Part shown: positions 15,122-23,345 of the stretch, in pieces | Layout: the number at the start of each line of letters is the position of its first letter | Numbering within the stretch: the first letter of the stretch is position 1 | NCBI GenBank assembly: GCA_938049385.1 | Contig: CALIBQ010000009.1 | Coordinates: 1 to 64,000, forward strand | Length of the DNA: 64,000 nt | Source of the DNA: an uncultured Anaerolineae bacterium | GTDB taxonomy: Bacteria; Chloroflexota; Anaerolineae; JACIWP01 | Direction: 5' to 3' | Made by a program: the position numbers and the translations under genes | The notes under the pieces: model-generated | Told to the model about the DNA's origin: nothing | The model's database searches: none | The model's input: the letters and a program-made list of their open reading frames with translations, nothing else

Positions 15122-16933
15122 ATGAGCGAACAGAAGCCCGAACTGCCGCTTCCACAATCCATATCCAAACGTTGGAGCGCCCAGGCCAAACTGGTGGTGG
15201 TCATCGCCGCTATGGTCGCGGCGGTGTGGGTGCTGTTCCGCTTCAGCGCCTTGCTGTCCCCGCTCATCATCGCCATCATTCTGGCCTACCTCCTGACGCC
15301 GGTGGTGAACTGGCTCCATCGGCATGCCCGCTTCCCGCGTGTGCTCGCCCTGCTGGTGGTCTACCTCATACTGCTGGGCCTTATCAGCGTAGTGCCCCTG
15401 CTGGTGATCCCGCCGCTGGTGAGTGAGTTCGGGAATTTTCGGCTCGACCTTGAGAGCATCATCGTTAACGTCATAGGTTTCCTCTCGCGGCCTATCAGCA
15501 TCCTGGGCTTCGTGCTGGAGCCTCCCAATATCTACAACCAGCTTGTGGATACCCTGCGCAACCTGCTGTCGCCCATGGCGGTCAGCGCCGTCAGCATCCT
15601 GGTGGGCATCGCCAGCAGTGTGGTGTGGATGATTTTCATCCTCGTAGTCTCCTTCTATCTGATTAAGGACGCGGACCTCATCACGCATTATCTACGAGGG
15701 ATGATACCGCCGGCACTCCGCCCCGATGCGGATCGGCTGATTGCCGAGATCGGAGATATCTGGAACTCCTTTTTCCGCGGACAGCTCGTGCTGAGCGCCA
15801 CCATCGGGGTGATCACCGGCGTAGTGGTCACGGCCTTGGGATTAAGCAACGGTGCGATCCTCGGCCTGCTCGCCGGCATTCTGGAGGTCATCCCCAACTT
15901 CGGGCCGGTGCTGGCGGCAGTCCCTGCCATCCTGCTGGCGCTGTTCCAGGGTTCCAAGTTTATCCCCATCGGCAACGGCTGGTTCGCGCTGGTCATCGCC
16001 GGCGCCTACATCCTCATCCAGCAAATTGAGAATAACTACCTGGTGCCGCGCATTATCGGACGCAGTGTCAAACTGCATCCGGTGGTAGTACTGGTGGGCG
16101 CGGTGGCCGGCGCCTACCTGGGCGGCATCCTGGGCGTGTTCCTGGCCGCACCGGTCATCGCCACGCTGCGGGTGCTGGGCCGTTATCTGTACCGCAAAGT
16201 ACTGGATATGGAGCCGTTCGAGCCGGTGCTGGTGCCCCTGCGCGAGCCGGAACCCATGCCCATCGCCGGCATGCTCTGCGGCAGGGAAATCAACGCGGTG
16301 CTCTTTGACCTGGATGGCACGCTCATGGACACCGATGATGCCATGATTGACGCCTGGGCGGAGCGCATCAAGGCCGCCCACCCGGCCTGGTCTTCCCCGG
16401 AACTGCGGAGCGCCCTGCGCCGGCTGGTCATGGCCGGCGAAAAACCCACCAACGCGTTCCTAACCTTTCTGGACCGGCTCGGGCTGGACCGGCCGGCGTT
16501 CCGCCTGAAAGCCCAGTTGGATGCTATTCGCAAGGAAGGCGAGACATCCTTCCGGCCTATGGAAGGGGTGCAAGAGGTCCTTCGGTATCTCCACCCTCGC
16601 TTCAAGCTGGGGATTATCACCACGCGCTCCCGCCAGGAAGCGCAGGCGTTCTTGAGACAGGCCGGCCTGGACGGCCTGTTCCATGTCATTATCACCCGCG
16701 ACGATGTGGAGCGGCTGAAACCTCATCCGGAATCGGTCTGGCGCGCCGCGCTGGAACTCGGGGTCCCGGCCCAGCGCTGTGTGGTAGTGGGGGATACCGC
16801 TGTGGATATCCAGGCGGCCAAGGCCGCCGGCGCCCTGGCCATCGGGGTGCTGTCGGGCTTTGGCGACGAGAAAGACCTGGCGCAGGCCGATGTCATCCTC
16901 AACTCCATCCGCGACTTGGACAAGTGGCTGTAA
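15122..16933 (+). CDS. AI-2E family permease fused to a HAD-superfamily phosphatase
   Basis: One uninterrupted frame of 603 residues. Roughly residues 20-360 are an AI-2E/PerM/YtqA-type membrane domain with about eight spans (ILAYLLTPVVNWLHR; ILEVIPNFGPVLAAVPAILL; IENNYLVPRIIGRSVKLHPV). From about residue 395 a HAD phosphatase follows with all motifs: FDLDGTLMDTDD (motif I), IITTRS (motif II), the Lys in RLKPHPESVW (motif III) and VVGDTAVDIQAAKAAG (motif IV), resembling phosphoglycolate phosphatase. A basic/proline-rich linker joins them. ATG 15122 was chosen; TTG 15092, preceded by AAGGTG and overlapping the lepB stop, is an alternative start. Confidence 0.88.
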   Translation: MSEQKPELPLPQSISKRWSAQAKLVVVIAAMVAAVWVLFRFSALLSPLIIAIILAYLLTPVVNWLHRHARFPRVLALLVVYLILLGLISVVPLLVIPPLVSEFGNFRLDLESIIVNVIGFLSRPISILGFVLEPPNIYNQLVDTLRNLLSPMAVSAVSILVGIASSVVWMIFILVVSFYLIKDADLITHYLRGMIPPALRPDADRLIAEIGDIWNSFFRGQLVLSATIGVITGVVVTALGLSNGAILGLLAGILEVIPNFGPVLAAVPAILLALFQGSKFIPIGNGWFALVIAGAYILIQQIENNYLVPRIIGRSVKLHPVVVLVGAVAGAYLGGILGVFLAAPVIATLRVLGRYLYRKVLDMEPFEPVLVPLREPEPMPIAGMLCGREINAVLFDLDGTLMDTDDAMIDAWAERIKAAHPAWSSPELRSALRRLVMAGEKPTNAFLTFLDRLGLDRPAFRLKAQLDAIRKEGETSFRPMEGVQEVLRYLHPRFKLGIITTRSRQEAQAFLRQAGLDGLFHVIITRDDVERLKPHPESVWRAALELGVPAQRCVVVGDTAVDIQAAKAAGALAIGVLSGFGDEKDLAQADVILNSIRDLDKWL

Positions 16934-16934
16934 T

Positions 16935-16966
16935 ACAAAACGGCCAGGCAGTTCCCCGTCTGGCCG
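16935..16966 (-). terminator. def terminator
   Basis: On the minus strand CGGCCAG, a 12-base loop, CTGGCCG and TTTTGTA, just downstream of the def stop. The hairpin also follows the convergent permease-phosphatase gene, so it may serve both. Confidence 0.75.
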
Positions 16967-16986
16967 CATGTGGTTCAACCTCATGA

Positions 16987-17526
16987 TTATGCCTTCTGCT
17001 CTTCCGGTGCCTCCAATGGCACGACCTCCCCTTCGGGCGTCACCCGTCGGAGCAGTTCGGGAGATTCCACCCGATCAATGAACAGGATGCCGTCCAAGTG
17101 GTCAATCTCGTGCTGAAAGGCGCGCGCCAGGAACCCCTCTGCTTCCACGCGGGTAGGCCGGCCGCGCACATCCTTGCCCTTCACCGTGACCTTCAGCGCC
17201 CGCCGCACCGGACCGATGATATTGGGGATGGAAAGACAGCCCTCGTTCTCCACTTCCTCTTCCGCACTGCGCTCGACGATTTCGGGATTGACAAGGGCAA
17301 AGAGCTTGCCAGCGAGGGGATGATCATATTCCTCCGGCAACTGCACCACGATGACGCGTTGGGAGACGCCGATTTGCGGCGCGGCCAGCCCCACCCCATC
17401 GGCAGAGCGCATAGTCTCGGCCATATCATCCACCAGTTCCTGGAGCGCCTTGTTGAATTGGGAGACCTTTTTGGCCGGCCGGCGCAGGACCGGCTCCCCT
17501 AAGGTGTATATTTTCCGCACAGTCAT
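16987..17526 (-). CDS. def: Peptide deformylase
   Basis: Metalloenzyme that removes the N-formyl group from nascent proteins. The 179 residues carry the three family motifs: GVGLAAPQIG (motif 1), EGCLSIP with the metal-ligand Cys (motif 2), and HEIDHLDG with both His ligands and the catalytic Glu (motif 3). The acidic extension after LFIDRVESPELLRRV is short. It is monocistronic, with its own promoter at 17566-17593 and a terminator behind it. Confidence 0.96.
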   Translation of the reverse strand: MTVRKIYTLGEPVLRRPAKKVSQFNKALQELVDDMAETMRSADGVGLAAPQIGVSQRVIVVQLPEEYDHPLAGKLFALVNPEIVERSAEEEVENEGCLSIPNIIGPVRRALKVTVKGKDVRGRPTRVEAEGFLARAFQHEIDHLDGILFIDRVESPELLRRVTPEGEVVPLEAPEEQKA

Positions 17527-17565
17527 GGCATGATCTCTTCGCCTGCGCTAAGGTTTAGTAAAATT

Positions 17566-17593
17566 ATTATACTCTGAACATTATTTCTGTCAA
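17566..17593 (-). promoter_or_regulatory. def promoter
   Basis: Minus strand TTGACA (17593-17588), 16 bases, TATAAT (17571-17566): both boxes are perfect. It lies about 40 bases before the def start. Confidence 0.85.
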
Positions 17594-17636
17594 AAAGTGC
17601 CGCTCGGCGCGCCGGCCGGCCCCTCCATACACAAAC

Positions 17637-17667
17637 GATGACAGTCACCTGCGCGGTGACTGTCATC
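17637..17667. repeat. GTGACAGTCACC hairpin, copy A
   Basis: GATGACAGTCACC, a 5-base loop, GGTGACTGTCATC: a 13-bp stem between def and the BtpA gene. Almost the same hairpin occurs at 36204-36238. It lies behind the BtpA-gene stop on the minus strand and upstream of the def promoter, so it could also act as an operon-end structure. Confidence 0.75.
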
Positions 17668-17722
17668 TGACATTACCTGAACGGCTTTCCCTTGAGCCAA
17701 GAGTGCATCCAGAATCGGAGCG

Positions 17723-18541
17723 TTAGCCCAACGAGCGGCGCAGTTCCCGTACCTTGTCCATGAGGGCTTTGACCCGGCGCACGTCCACAGGATTCCAAAT
17801 ACTGCCGTCCACCTTGAAGGCAGTGCCGATAATAGCGCCGTCAGCAATAGCGAGCTGTTGTTCCACATTTTCCTGGCGCACGCCGGTGTTGGCGAAAACG
17901 GGCACGTCCGGGACGGCGTCTTTCACCAGCTTGAGCACCTGGGTGGAGGTTTCTGCGCCGGCGGTCAAACCGGACACACACAGCGCGTCCGGCTCCGCGT
18001 TGAAAACCGTGGAGCGCGCGATATCGGCCACTGAGCGGTTGCCAAGATATGCGGCGGCTTCCGGCACGATGTTGAAAAAGAGTTTGACGTGGCCGGCGCC
18101 GATGGCGTGCTGATGGCGCACGACCTCACCGCAGTTGGTGTTCCACAGCCCGAAATCCGATGCGTAGACGCCGGTAAATATCTCACGCACGAACTGCGCG
18201 CCGGTAGCCATGGCTAGGTCAATGGAAGCGCGCGGGTCCCAGAGCACGTTGACGCCGAAGGGCACGCGGATGGCCGGCTTGAGCTGGGCGATGATGCTGG
18301 CCATACAGGCCACCGTGATGGTGTCCACTTTGGTCAGGTAGGGCAGGCTGAACTCGTTCGAAAACATGACGCCATCCACCCCACCCTCTTGGAGAGCCAG
18401 CAGGTCGGCGCGCGCCTGCTCGTACACCCAATCCAGGCCCTTGCGCGGATCATATTTGGGGTCGCCGGGCAGTGCCTGCATATGGCACATGGCAATAATG
18501 GGTTTTTTGACTCCGAAAAACTCTTCCGTCCAATATGTCAC
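17723..18541 (-). CDS. BtpA/SgcQ family protein
   Basis: A TIM-barrel protein of the BtpA family (272 residues from the chosen start). Clear motifs are KPIIAMCHMQALPGDP near the N-terminus, GVDGVMFSNEFSLPY, VPFGVNVLWDP, and the phosphate-binding C-terminal part PVFANTGVRQENVEQQL...DGAIIGTAFKVDG. BtpA is named for a photosystem I factor, but most bacterial members, such as SgcQ, lie in sugar operons and are of unknown activity. GTG 18541 is chosen because GGAGG sits six bases upstream; an ATG 18 bases earlier would overlap that site. It is the last gene of the DeoR-controlled sugar operon. Confidence 0.85.
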   Translation of the reverse strand: MTYWTEEFFGVKKPIIAMCHMQALPGDPKYDPRKGLDWVYEQARADLLALQEGGVDGVMFSNEFSLPYLTKVDTITVACMASIIAQLKPAIRVPFGVNVLWDPRASIDLAMATGAQFVREIFTGVYASDFGLWNTNCGEVVRHQHAIGAGHVKLFFNIVPEAAAYLGNRSVADIARSTVFNAEPDALCVSGLTAGAETSTQVLKLVKDAVPDVPVFANTGVRQENVEQQLAIADGAIIGTAFKVDGSIWNPVDVRRVKALMDKVRELRRSLG

Positions 18542-18606
18542 CGCGTTCCTCCATACCATGTGTGAGATATCGGCGAATATGGCCGGCCTTGGGAAGGCGC
18601 CGGCGT

Positions 18607-20148
18607 TTATCCTTCCCCTGCTACATGTTGCGACAGGCGGTGCATCAGGGAGCGGGTCGCCTGATACAGTTCCCGGAATACGGCGTAGTGGAAGTCATAT
18701 GCGGGCCGGTCCTTCCCGTCGGGATGGACAACCTCTCGGACTTTCACCCACTGACGGATGTCCGCCAGGCTCTGGAAGAGGCCGATACCGCGGCCGGCCA
18801 GGAAGGCATCGCCGTAGGAAGCGCCGATCTGCTGGGCAGGGATATGCAGTTGCACCCCACAGGCGTCGGAGACGATACCCATCCACAAGCGGTTCTTCGT
18901 TCCGCCGCCCACCGCCAGGATGCGCGCCGGCCGCACTCCTTCCTGCTCCATCACCTCCAGGTTGTGGCGGATGCCGTAGGCAACCCCTTCTAATAGGGCG
19001 CGGTACACGTCGCCCTTCGTGTGTTCCAGGCGCAGGCCGAACAGCACCCCGACAGCCTGCGGGTCATGGAGTGGGGTGCGCTCGCCGGCGAAGTAGGGCA
19101 GGGCGATCAATCCTTTGGCGCCGGCAGAGGACTGCGCCGCCAGCTCGGCGAACTGCGCGTAGGCGTCCGGGCCACCGTTCTTTTCCTGCTCCACCTCCCA
19201 TGTGCCGAACTGGTCGCGGAACCAGGTGGTCAGACTGCCGGCGGTGGACATGCCGCCCAGGAAGGAGTATGCCCCTTCCTCCAGGAAGTTAGAGCTCCAG
19301 AAATGCTCGGTCTGGATCAGCTCCGCGGTCTTCATGATGAAGAAGATACTGCTCCCGAACATGAGCATCATATCGCCGAAATCGGCGACGCCGGCGCTGA
19401 GCGCCTCGGCCGCGGCGTCGGTGGTGCCGGCGACCACTGGCGTGCCCTCTGCCAGCCCGGTCTCCTGTGCCGCCTCTCTGGTAACCTTCCCCACCACCTC
19501 ATAGCTCCAGTATGCCTTGGGGAGCCGGTCCAGCGGGACGATGTGGGCGGCGATTTCGGGGATCCACTGCCGGCGCCGTACATCATAAAGTGGGGCATAG
19601 CCGGCGGCAGTGTAGATGTCAATGGACGGTACACCCGTCAGCCGATACACCAGGTATGCCTCGCTGGTCAGGAACCAGCGGGCGCGGGCATAGACCTCCG
19701 GCTCGTTGTTGCGAATCCACAGGATTTTCGGTCCGGACGCCTGAGAGGTCAGGTGGGAGCCGCTGATGCGGAAGATGGTCTCTTTGCCAAGAACGCTCTC
19801 GAGCTGAGCGATTTCCTTCGAGGCGCGCGTATCGATGCCGTAGAGGATGCCCGGGCGCAGGGGCCGGCCGGCTTCATCAATCGGCAGGACGCAGGAACCG
19901 ATGGCACTGGTGCCGATAGACAGGATGTCGGTCGGGCGGATGCCGCTCTTCTCCAGCAGCGCGCGCACGATGACGACGAAATCGTGCCACCACACGCCGT
20001 CCGCGTCCATCTCAAAGTGCCCCGGCTTCGGCATGTCCATTCCGTGCGGCACTGTATGGCTGGCCACCAGCGTGCCGTCCGGCTTCACCAGCACCCCTTT
20101 GGAGGAATAGGTCCCGATATCCACGCCCAACAGGTATCCTTCCGCCAT
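18607..20148 (-). CDS. FGGY-family carbohydrate kinase
   Basis: A 513-residue sugar kinase related to xylulokinase, L-xylulose/lyxose kinases and the AI-2 kinase group. It opens with LLGVDIGTYSSKGVLVKPDG (phosphate 1 loop) and has a middle section with SQASGPKILWIRNNEPEVY, MFGSSIFFIMKT, and the FGGY signature region ALPYFAGERTPLHDPQAVG, then AVGGGTKNRLWMGIVSDA (adenosine site). It is encoded downstream of a complete sugar ABC importer, so it should phosphorylate the imported sugar or its isomer. The exact substrate cannot be read from the sequence. Confidence 0.88.
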   Translation of the reverse strand: MAEGYLLGVDIGTYSSKGVLVKPDGTLVASHTVPHGMDMPKPGHFEMDADGVWWHDFVVIVRALLEKSGIRPTDILSIGTSAIGSCVLPIDEAGRPLRPGILYGIDTRASKEIAQLESVLGKETIFRISGSHLTSQASGPKILWIRNNEPEVYARARWFLTSEAYLVYRLTGVPSIDIYTAAGYAPLYDVRRRQWIPEIAAHIVPLDRLPKAYWSYEVVGKVTREAAQETGLAEGTPVVAGTTDAAAEALSAGVADFGDMMLMFGSSIFFIMKTAELIQTEHFWSSNFLEEGAYSFLGGMSTAGSLTTWFRDQFGTWEVEQEKNGGPDAYAQFAELAAQSSAGAKGLIALPYFAGERTPLHDPQAVGVLFGLRLEHTKGDVYRALLEGVAYGIRHNLEVMEQEGVRPARILAVGGGTKNRLWMGIVSDACGVQLHIPAQQIGASYGDAFLAGRGIGLFQSLADIRQWVKVREVVHPDGKDRPAYDFHYAVFRELYQATRSLMHRLSQHVAGEG

Positions 20149-20166
20149 TGCCGACCCTCGTCGCTG

Positions 20167-21234
20167 TTAGAGCAGGACTTTGCCGTTCTGGAAGATCAGC
20201 TTGCCGTCGAGATAAATCTCTCCTTCCTGGCGCATATCTTTGATAATATCCCAATGGATGGCGGATTGGTTCGTCCCGCCCACGTGCGGATACGCCCGCC
20301 CCAGCGCGATGTGGATGGTGCCGCCCATTTTTTCATCCAGGAGGATGTCCTTGCAGAAATGGGTTACCGCTGGGTTGGTGCCGATGGCGAACTCCCCGAT
20401 GCGGCCGGCGCCAGCGTCGGTGTTCACGATGGCCTGCAGAAAGTCCTGGTTGGTCGAGGAGCGTGCTTCCACGAGCACCCCTTTCTCCCAGCGCAGGGTA
20501 ATGTCGTGCATCAGCCGGCCGGCCAGCACACCGGGGAAGTCGAAATAAATATAGCCGTCAACCGAATCTTCTACCGGCGCGGTGGCAATCTCCCCATCCG
20601 GCATGTTCATGTGCCCATCAGCGACGTCCCAGGTGCGGCCGGCGACGGAGAAGCGCAGGTCGGTTCCCTTCCCGACCACGTGCACCTCTCTGCCCTTGTT
20701 CAACGCATCCGCCCACCGGCGCCACTCGTGGGAGACCGCCGGCCAGTCCAGGAAGCAAGCGTCGAAGAACATGTCGGTGATGGTTTCCTCATCCACGCCG
20801 GCCTGATAGGCCAACGCCGCGTTGGGCACGCGCACCAGGCACCAGCGCGTCTTCTGCCAGCGCAAGGTTGAGATTTGCCCCATAGCTTTGCGGAGCAGGG
20901 AGAGCTTCTCGGCGGGGATGTCCCAGAAGACGTCCAGGTTATGCGCGCCGCGCAGGCCGAAGTAGACATCGGCCCATTCCATGCCGTAGGCTTCGATCTC
21001 CGGCACCCAGCCGATTTGTTCCGGGGTGCCGTGCTTCAGCACCAAACGGTTCAGCTCCTCGGAGAGAAACTGCACCTGGGGATAGGCGCCGGCCTGGATG
21101 CATGCGCGGTAGACCGCATGCATGAGGGGATAGGTCTCCAGCTCCACGAAGGCGATCATCACGCGCTCGCCAGGGCGCACGCCGGCGGAATAGTTCACCA
21201 GCAACTGGCCGAGCTGTATCCACCGCTTATCCAT
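20167..21234 (-). CDS. M29-family (thermophilic-type) metallopeptidase-like protein
   Basis: A 355-residue protein of the M29 family (AmpS, AmpT, PepS). The C-terminal metal site region is preserved: IGEFAIGTNPAV (Glu ligand), DEKMGGTIHIALGRAYPHVGG (Glu, His, Tyr) and QSAIHWDII (His and Asp ligands). ATG 21234 (MDKRWIQLGQLLVNYS) matches the family start; a longer open frame running into the permease gene has no homology. It is unusual for an aminopeptidase to lie inside a sugar importer-kinase operon, so the true substrate may not be a peptide. Confidence 0.85.
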   Translation of the reverse strand: MDKRWIQLGQLLVNYSAGVRPGERVMIAFVELETYPLMHAVYRACIQAGAYPQVQFLSEELNRLVLKHGTPEQIGWVPEIEAYGMEWADVYFGLRGAHNLDVFWDIPAEKLSLLRKAMGQISTLRWQKTRWCLVRVPNAALAYQAGVDEETITDMFFDACFLDWPAVSHEWRRWADALNKGREVHVVGKGTDLRFSVAGRTWDVADGHMNMPDGEIATAPVEDSVDGYIYFDFPGVLAGRLMHDITLRWEKGVLVEARSSTNQDFLQAIVNTDAGAGRIGEFAIGTNPAVTHFCKDILLDEKMGGTIHIALGRAYPHVGGTNQSAIHWDIIKDMRQEGEIYLDGKLIFQNGKVLL

Positions 21235-21253
21235 GCGTTCGCTCCCGCGTTTG

Positions 21254-22306
21254 TTATGAGCTTTGGGCACGGCGCCCGCGGATGAAGTAGTTAGCGATGA
21301 AGACCAGGACGAGCAGGACGCCCCAGGCGAAGTCTTTGAAGAACGTACTGCCGCGCACGCCGGACAGGGCCATTTGGAAGCCTGTGGACAGAATCTGCAG
21401 GATGACCACGGCGATGAAAACGTCAATCACTCTACCCATGCCGGGGTTCACGTTGGCCAGCACGCAGATAAGGATGGTCAGCAGGACGTATGTGGTGGCG
21501 CCGTACTCATATGCCGCTGACATGGTGCGGCCCATGATGAGGATGCCGGTCACCGCCGAGAGGATGCCGCCGTACATGTAGGCACCCATAATAATGGCGC
21601 GGTTATTAATGCCAGAGAATTCCGCCGCCACCGGGTTGGAACCCAGCAGGCGCATCTTGAAGCCAAAGCTTGTGCGGTCCAAAAGGATATAGGTCAAGAT
21701 CGTAAAGCCAACAAAGATAAGGAAAGGAATAGGGATACCCAGAATGGTCTGGGCCCCGATGACGGAGAGCTGGGTCGGGAAGCCTGTGACCGTGGCGCCG
21801 CCGGTCAGGCCAACCGAAATACCGGTATACAGGGTCATCGTGGCCAGGGTCGCCAGGATGGGTGGGACCCCGACGTAGCCGATGAGCAGACCGTTGATGA
21901 CGCCGCATACCCATCCTACGGCGATGGCGATGAGGAAGGCGACCGCCAGATACAATGTCACGACTGCGCCGGCGGCGTCCTTGGGGATGTACCTCACCAT
22001 GAAGAAGCCGGCCAGCACTGCGGCCAGGTTGGATGTGGCGTTGACGGACAGGTTAATGCCGCCCGTGTAAATGGAAAGCATCATCGCCAGCGTCAGCACC
22101 CCCAGCTCGGGCATTTGAAACCCCATGGAGGTGATACTGCGCACCGTGAGAAACTTCTCCACGATGATGGAGAAGAACATGAACAGAATGACAGCGAGCA
22201 CCAGCAGTTGAACAGTTTCACTGCCGATGCGGATTTTTCCGAACGCGCCGGCAAGCGGCTTGCGGCGAATGGGTGCGGCGGGTTTGTCGTTGGTTCCTTG
22301 CGTCAT
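21254..22306 (-). CDS. Sugar ABC transporter permease (RbsC/LsrC-like)
   Basis: Second permease of a CUT2-type ABC importer. The 350 residues contain eight to ten hydrophobic segments and the family stretch MMLSIYTGGINLSVNAT, VGWVCGVINGLLIGYVGVPPILATLATMTLYTGI and LLGSNPVAAEFSGIN (cytoplasmic coupling loop). It is about 20 bases downstream of the first permease gene. Confidence 0.9.
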   Translation of the reverse strand: MTQGTNDKPAAPIRRKPLAGAFGKIRIGSETVQLLVLAVILFMFFSIIVEKFLTVRSITSMGFQMPELGVLTLAMMLSIYTGGINLSVNATSNLAAVLAGFFMVRYIPKDAAGAVVTLYLAVAFLIAIAVGWVCGVINGLLIGYVGVPPILATLATMTLYTGISVGLTGGATVTGFPTQLSVIGAQTILGIPIPFLIFVGFTILTYILLDRTSFGFKMRLLGSNPVAAEFSGINNRAIIMGAYMYGGILSAVTGILIMGRTMSAAYEYGATTYVLLTILICVLANVNPGMGRVIDVFIAVVILQILSTGFQMALSGVRGSTFFKDFAWGVLLVLVFIANYFIRGRRAQSS

Positions 22307-22327
22307 CCTTCTATTCTCCGTCCAAAA

Positions 22328-23332
22328 TTATGCCGCTTCTGTGGTGCGGCGGAGCCGGCGGGCGCGCTGGGCGCGAATAGCTGGAATAGAAGTGAACACC
22401 ACCAGAATGATGCCCACCACCAGCTTTTGCCACTGCACCGGGATGCCTGTCAGGATGAGGGCGCGGTTGATAATCTGGATCAACAGCACACCCAATGCAG
22501 TGCCGATGACCGTGCCGCGCCCCCCGGTGATGGAGGCGCCGCCCAAGATGATACCGGCCAGCACATCCAGCGGTTGGGTGATGAAAAGCACAGGGTTGAA
22601 GTAGCGGCTGAGGAAGCCCTGGGTCACGCCGGCGATGGCCGAGAGCACCCCCATCAGTGCGAACGCCACCATCCAGATAAAGTTGACGTTGAAACCACTG
22701 CGGATGGCGACCTCTTTGTTCCCACCGATGGCAAAGAGGCCGCGGCCGATGATGGTGTACTTCAACAGCCACCAGACAAACACCCCGACCACCACCGCAT
22801 AAATGATGGAAACGTGCAGGCCGGTCTGGCCGACATAGGGGTCCTTGGCTGTAACCAGGAAGCGCGCGTAATAGCCAACGGTGCCTTGGGGCAGGTCGAA
22901 GTTGGCGGTGGCGCCGATGAAGAAGAGGTTGAAGCCGTACCACATGGTGTACAGGGCCAGTGAGACGTTGAAGACCGGCAGGTTGAAGCGGGTGACCAGG
23001 AAGCCCATCAGGAGGCCGGCCAGCAGGCCCATGGCGCCGGCAATGAAGAAGTACAGCAGGGTGCCGCCCTCATAGCCCAGCTTCAGCAGGAACATGTGGG
23101 TGGTGTACGAGGTCATGGCGGCAATGGCGACGAAAGAGATATCTACCCCGCCGGCGATCATCAGCGGCAGTACACCGAAGGACATGATAAAATACACGAT
23201 GGAGGCGCGCAGGGTATCGAACAGGGTCGAAACGGAAAAGAAGGCGGGATTGATGATGCCCACCACCAGGGACAGCGCCACCAGGATCAGGAAAATGATG
23301 AACTCGTGGGTTCGGATAGCCTTTTTTAGCAT
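22328..23332 (-). CDS. Sugar ABC transporter permease (RbsC/LsrD-like)
   Basis: First permease of the same CUT2 importer, 334 residues. Motifs include GVLPLMIAGGVDISFVAIA, LAGLLMGFLVTRFNLPVF, ALYTMWYGFNLFF, the coupling-loop sequence AIGGNKEVAIRSGFNV and LAGIILGGASITGGRGTV near the end. Two different permeases instead of one homodimeric one resembles the AI-2 (LsrCD) and rhamnose-type systems. Confidence 0.9.
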   Translation of the reverse strand: MLKKAIRTHEFIIFLILVALSLVVGIINPAFFSVSTLFDTLRASIVYFIMSFGVLPLMIAGGVDISFVAIAAMTSYTTHMFLLKLGYEGGTLLYFFIAGAMGLLAGLLMGFLVTRFNLPVFNVSLALYTMWYGFNLFFIGATANFDLPQGTVGYYARFLVTAKDPYVGQTGLHVSIIYAVVVGVFVWWLLKYTIIGRGLFAIGGNKEVAIRSGFNVNFIWMVAFALMGVLSAIAGVTQGFLSRYFNPVLFITQPLDVLAGIILGGASITGGRGTVIGTALGVLLIQIINRALILTGIPVQWQKLVVGIILVVFTSIPAIRAQRARRLRRTTEAA

Positions 23333-23345
23333 CTCACGCCCTTTG

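Noticed and set aside
19021-20871. 616-codon plus-strand open frame
   Set aside because: Antisense to the FGGY kinase and M29 genes; an artefact of high GC content and few stops.
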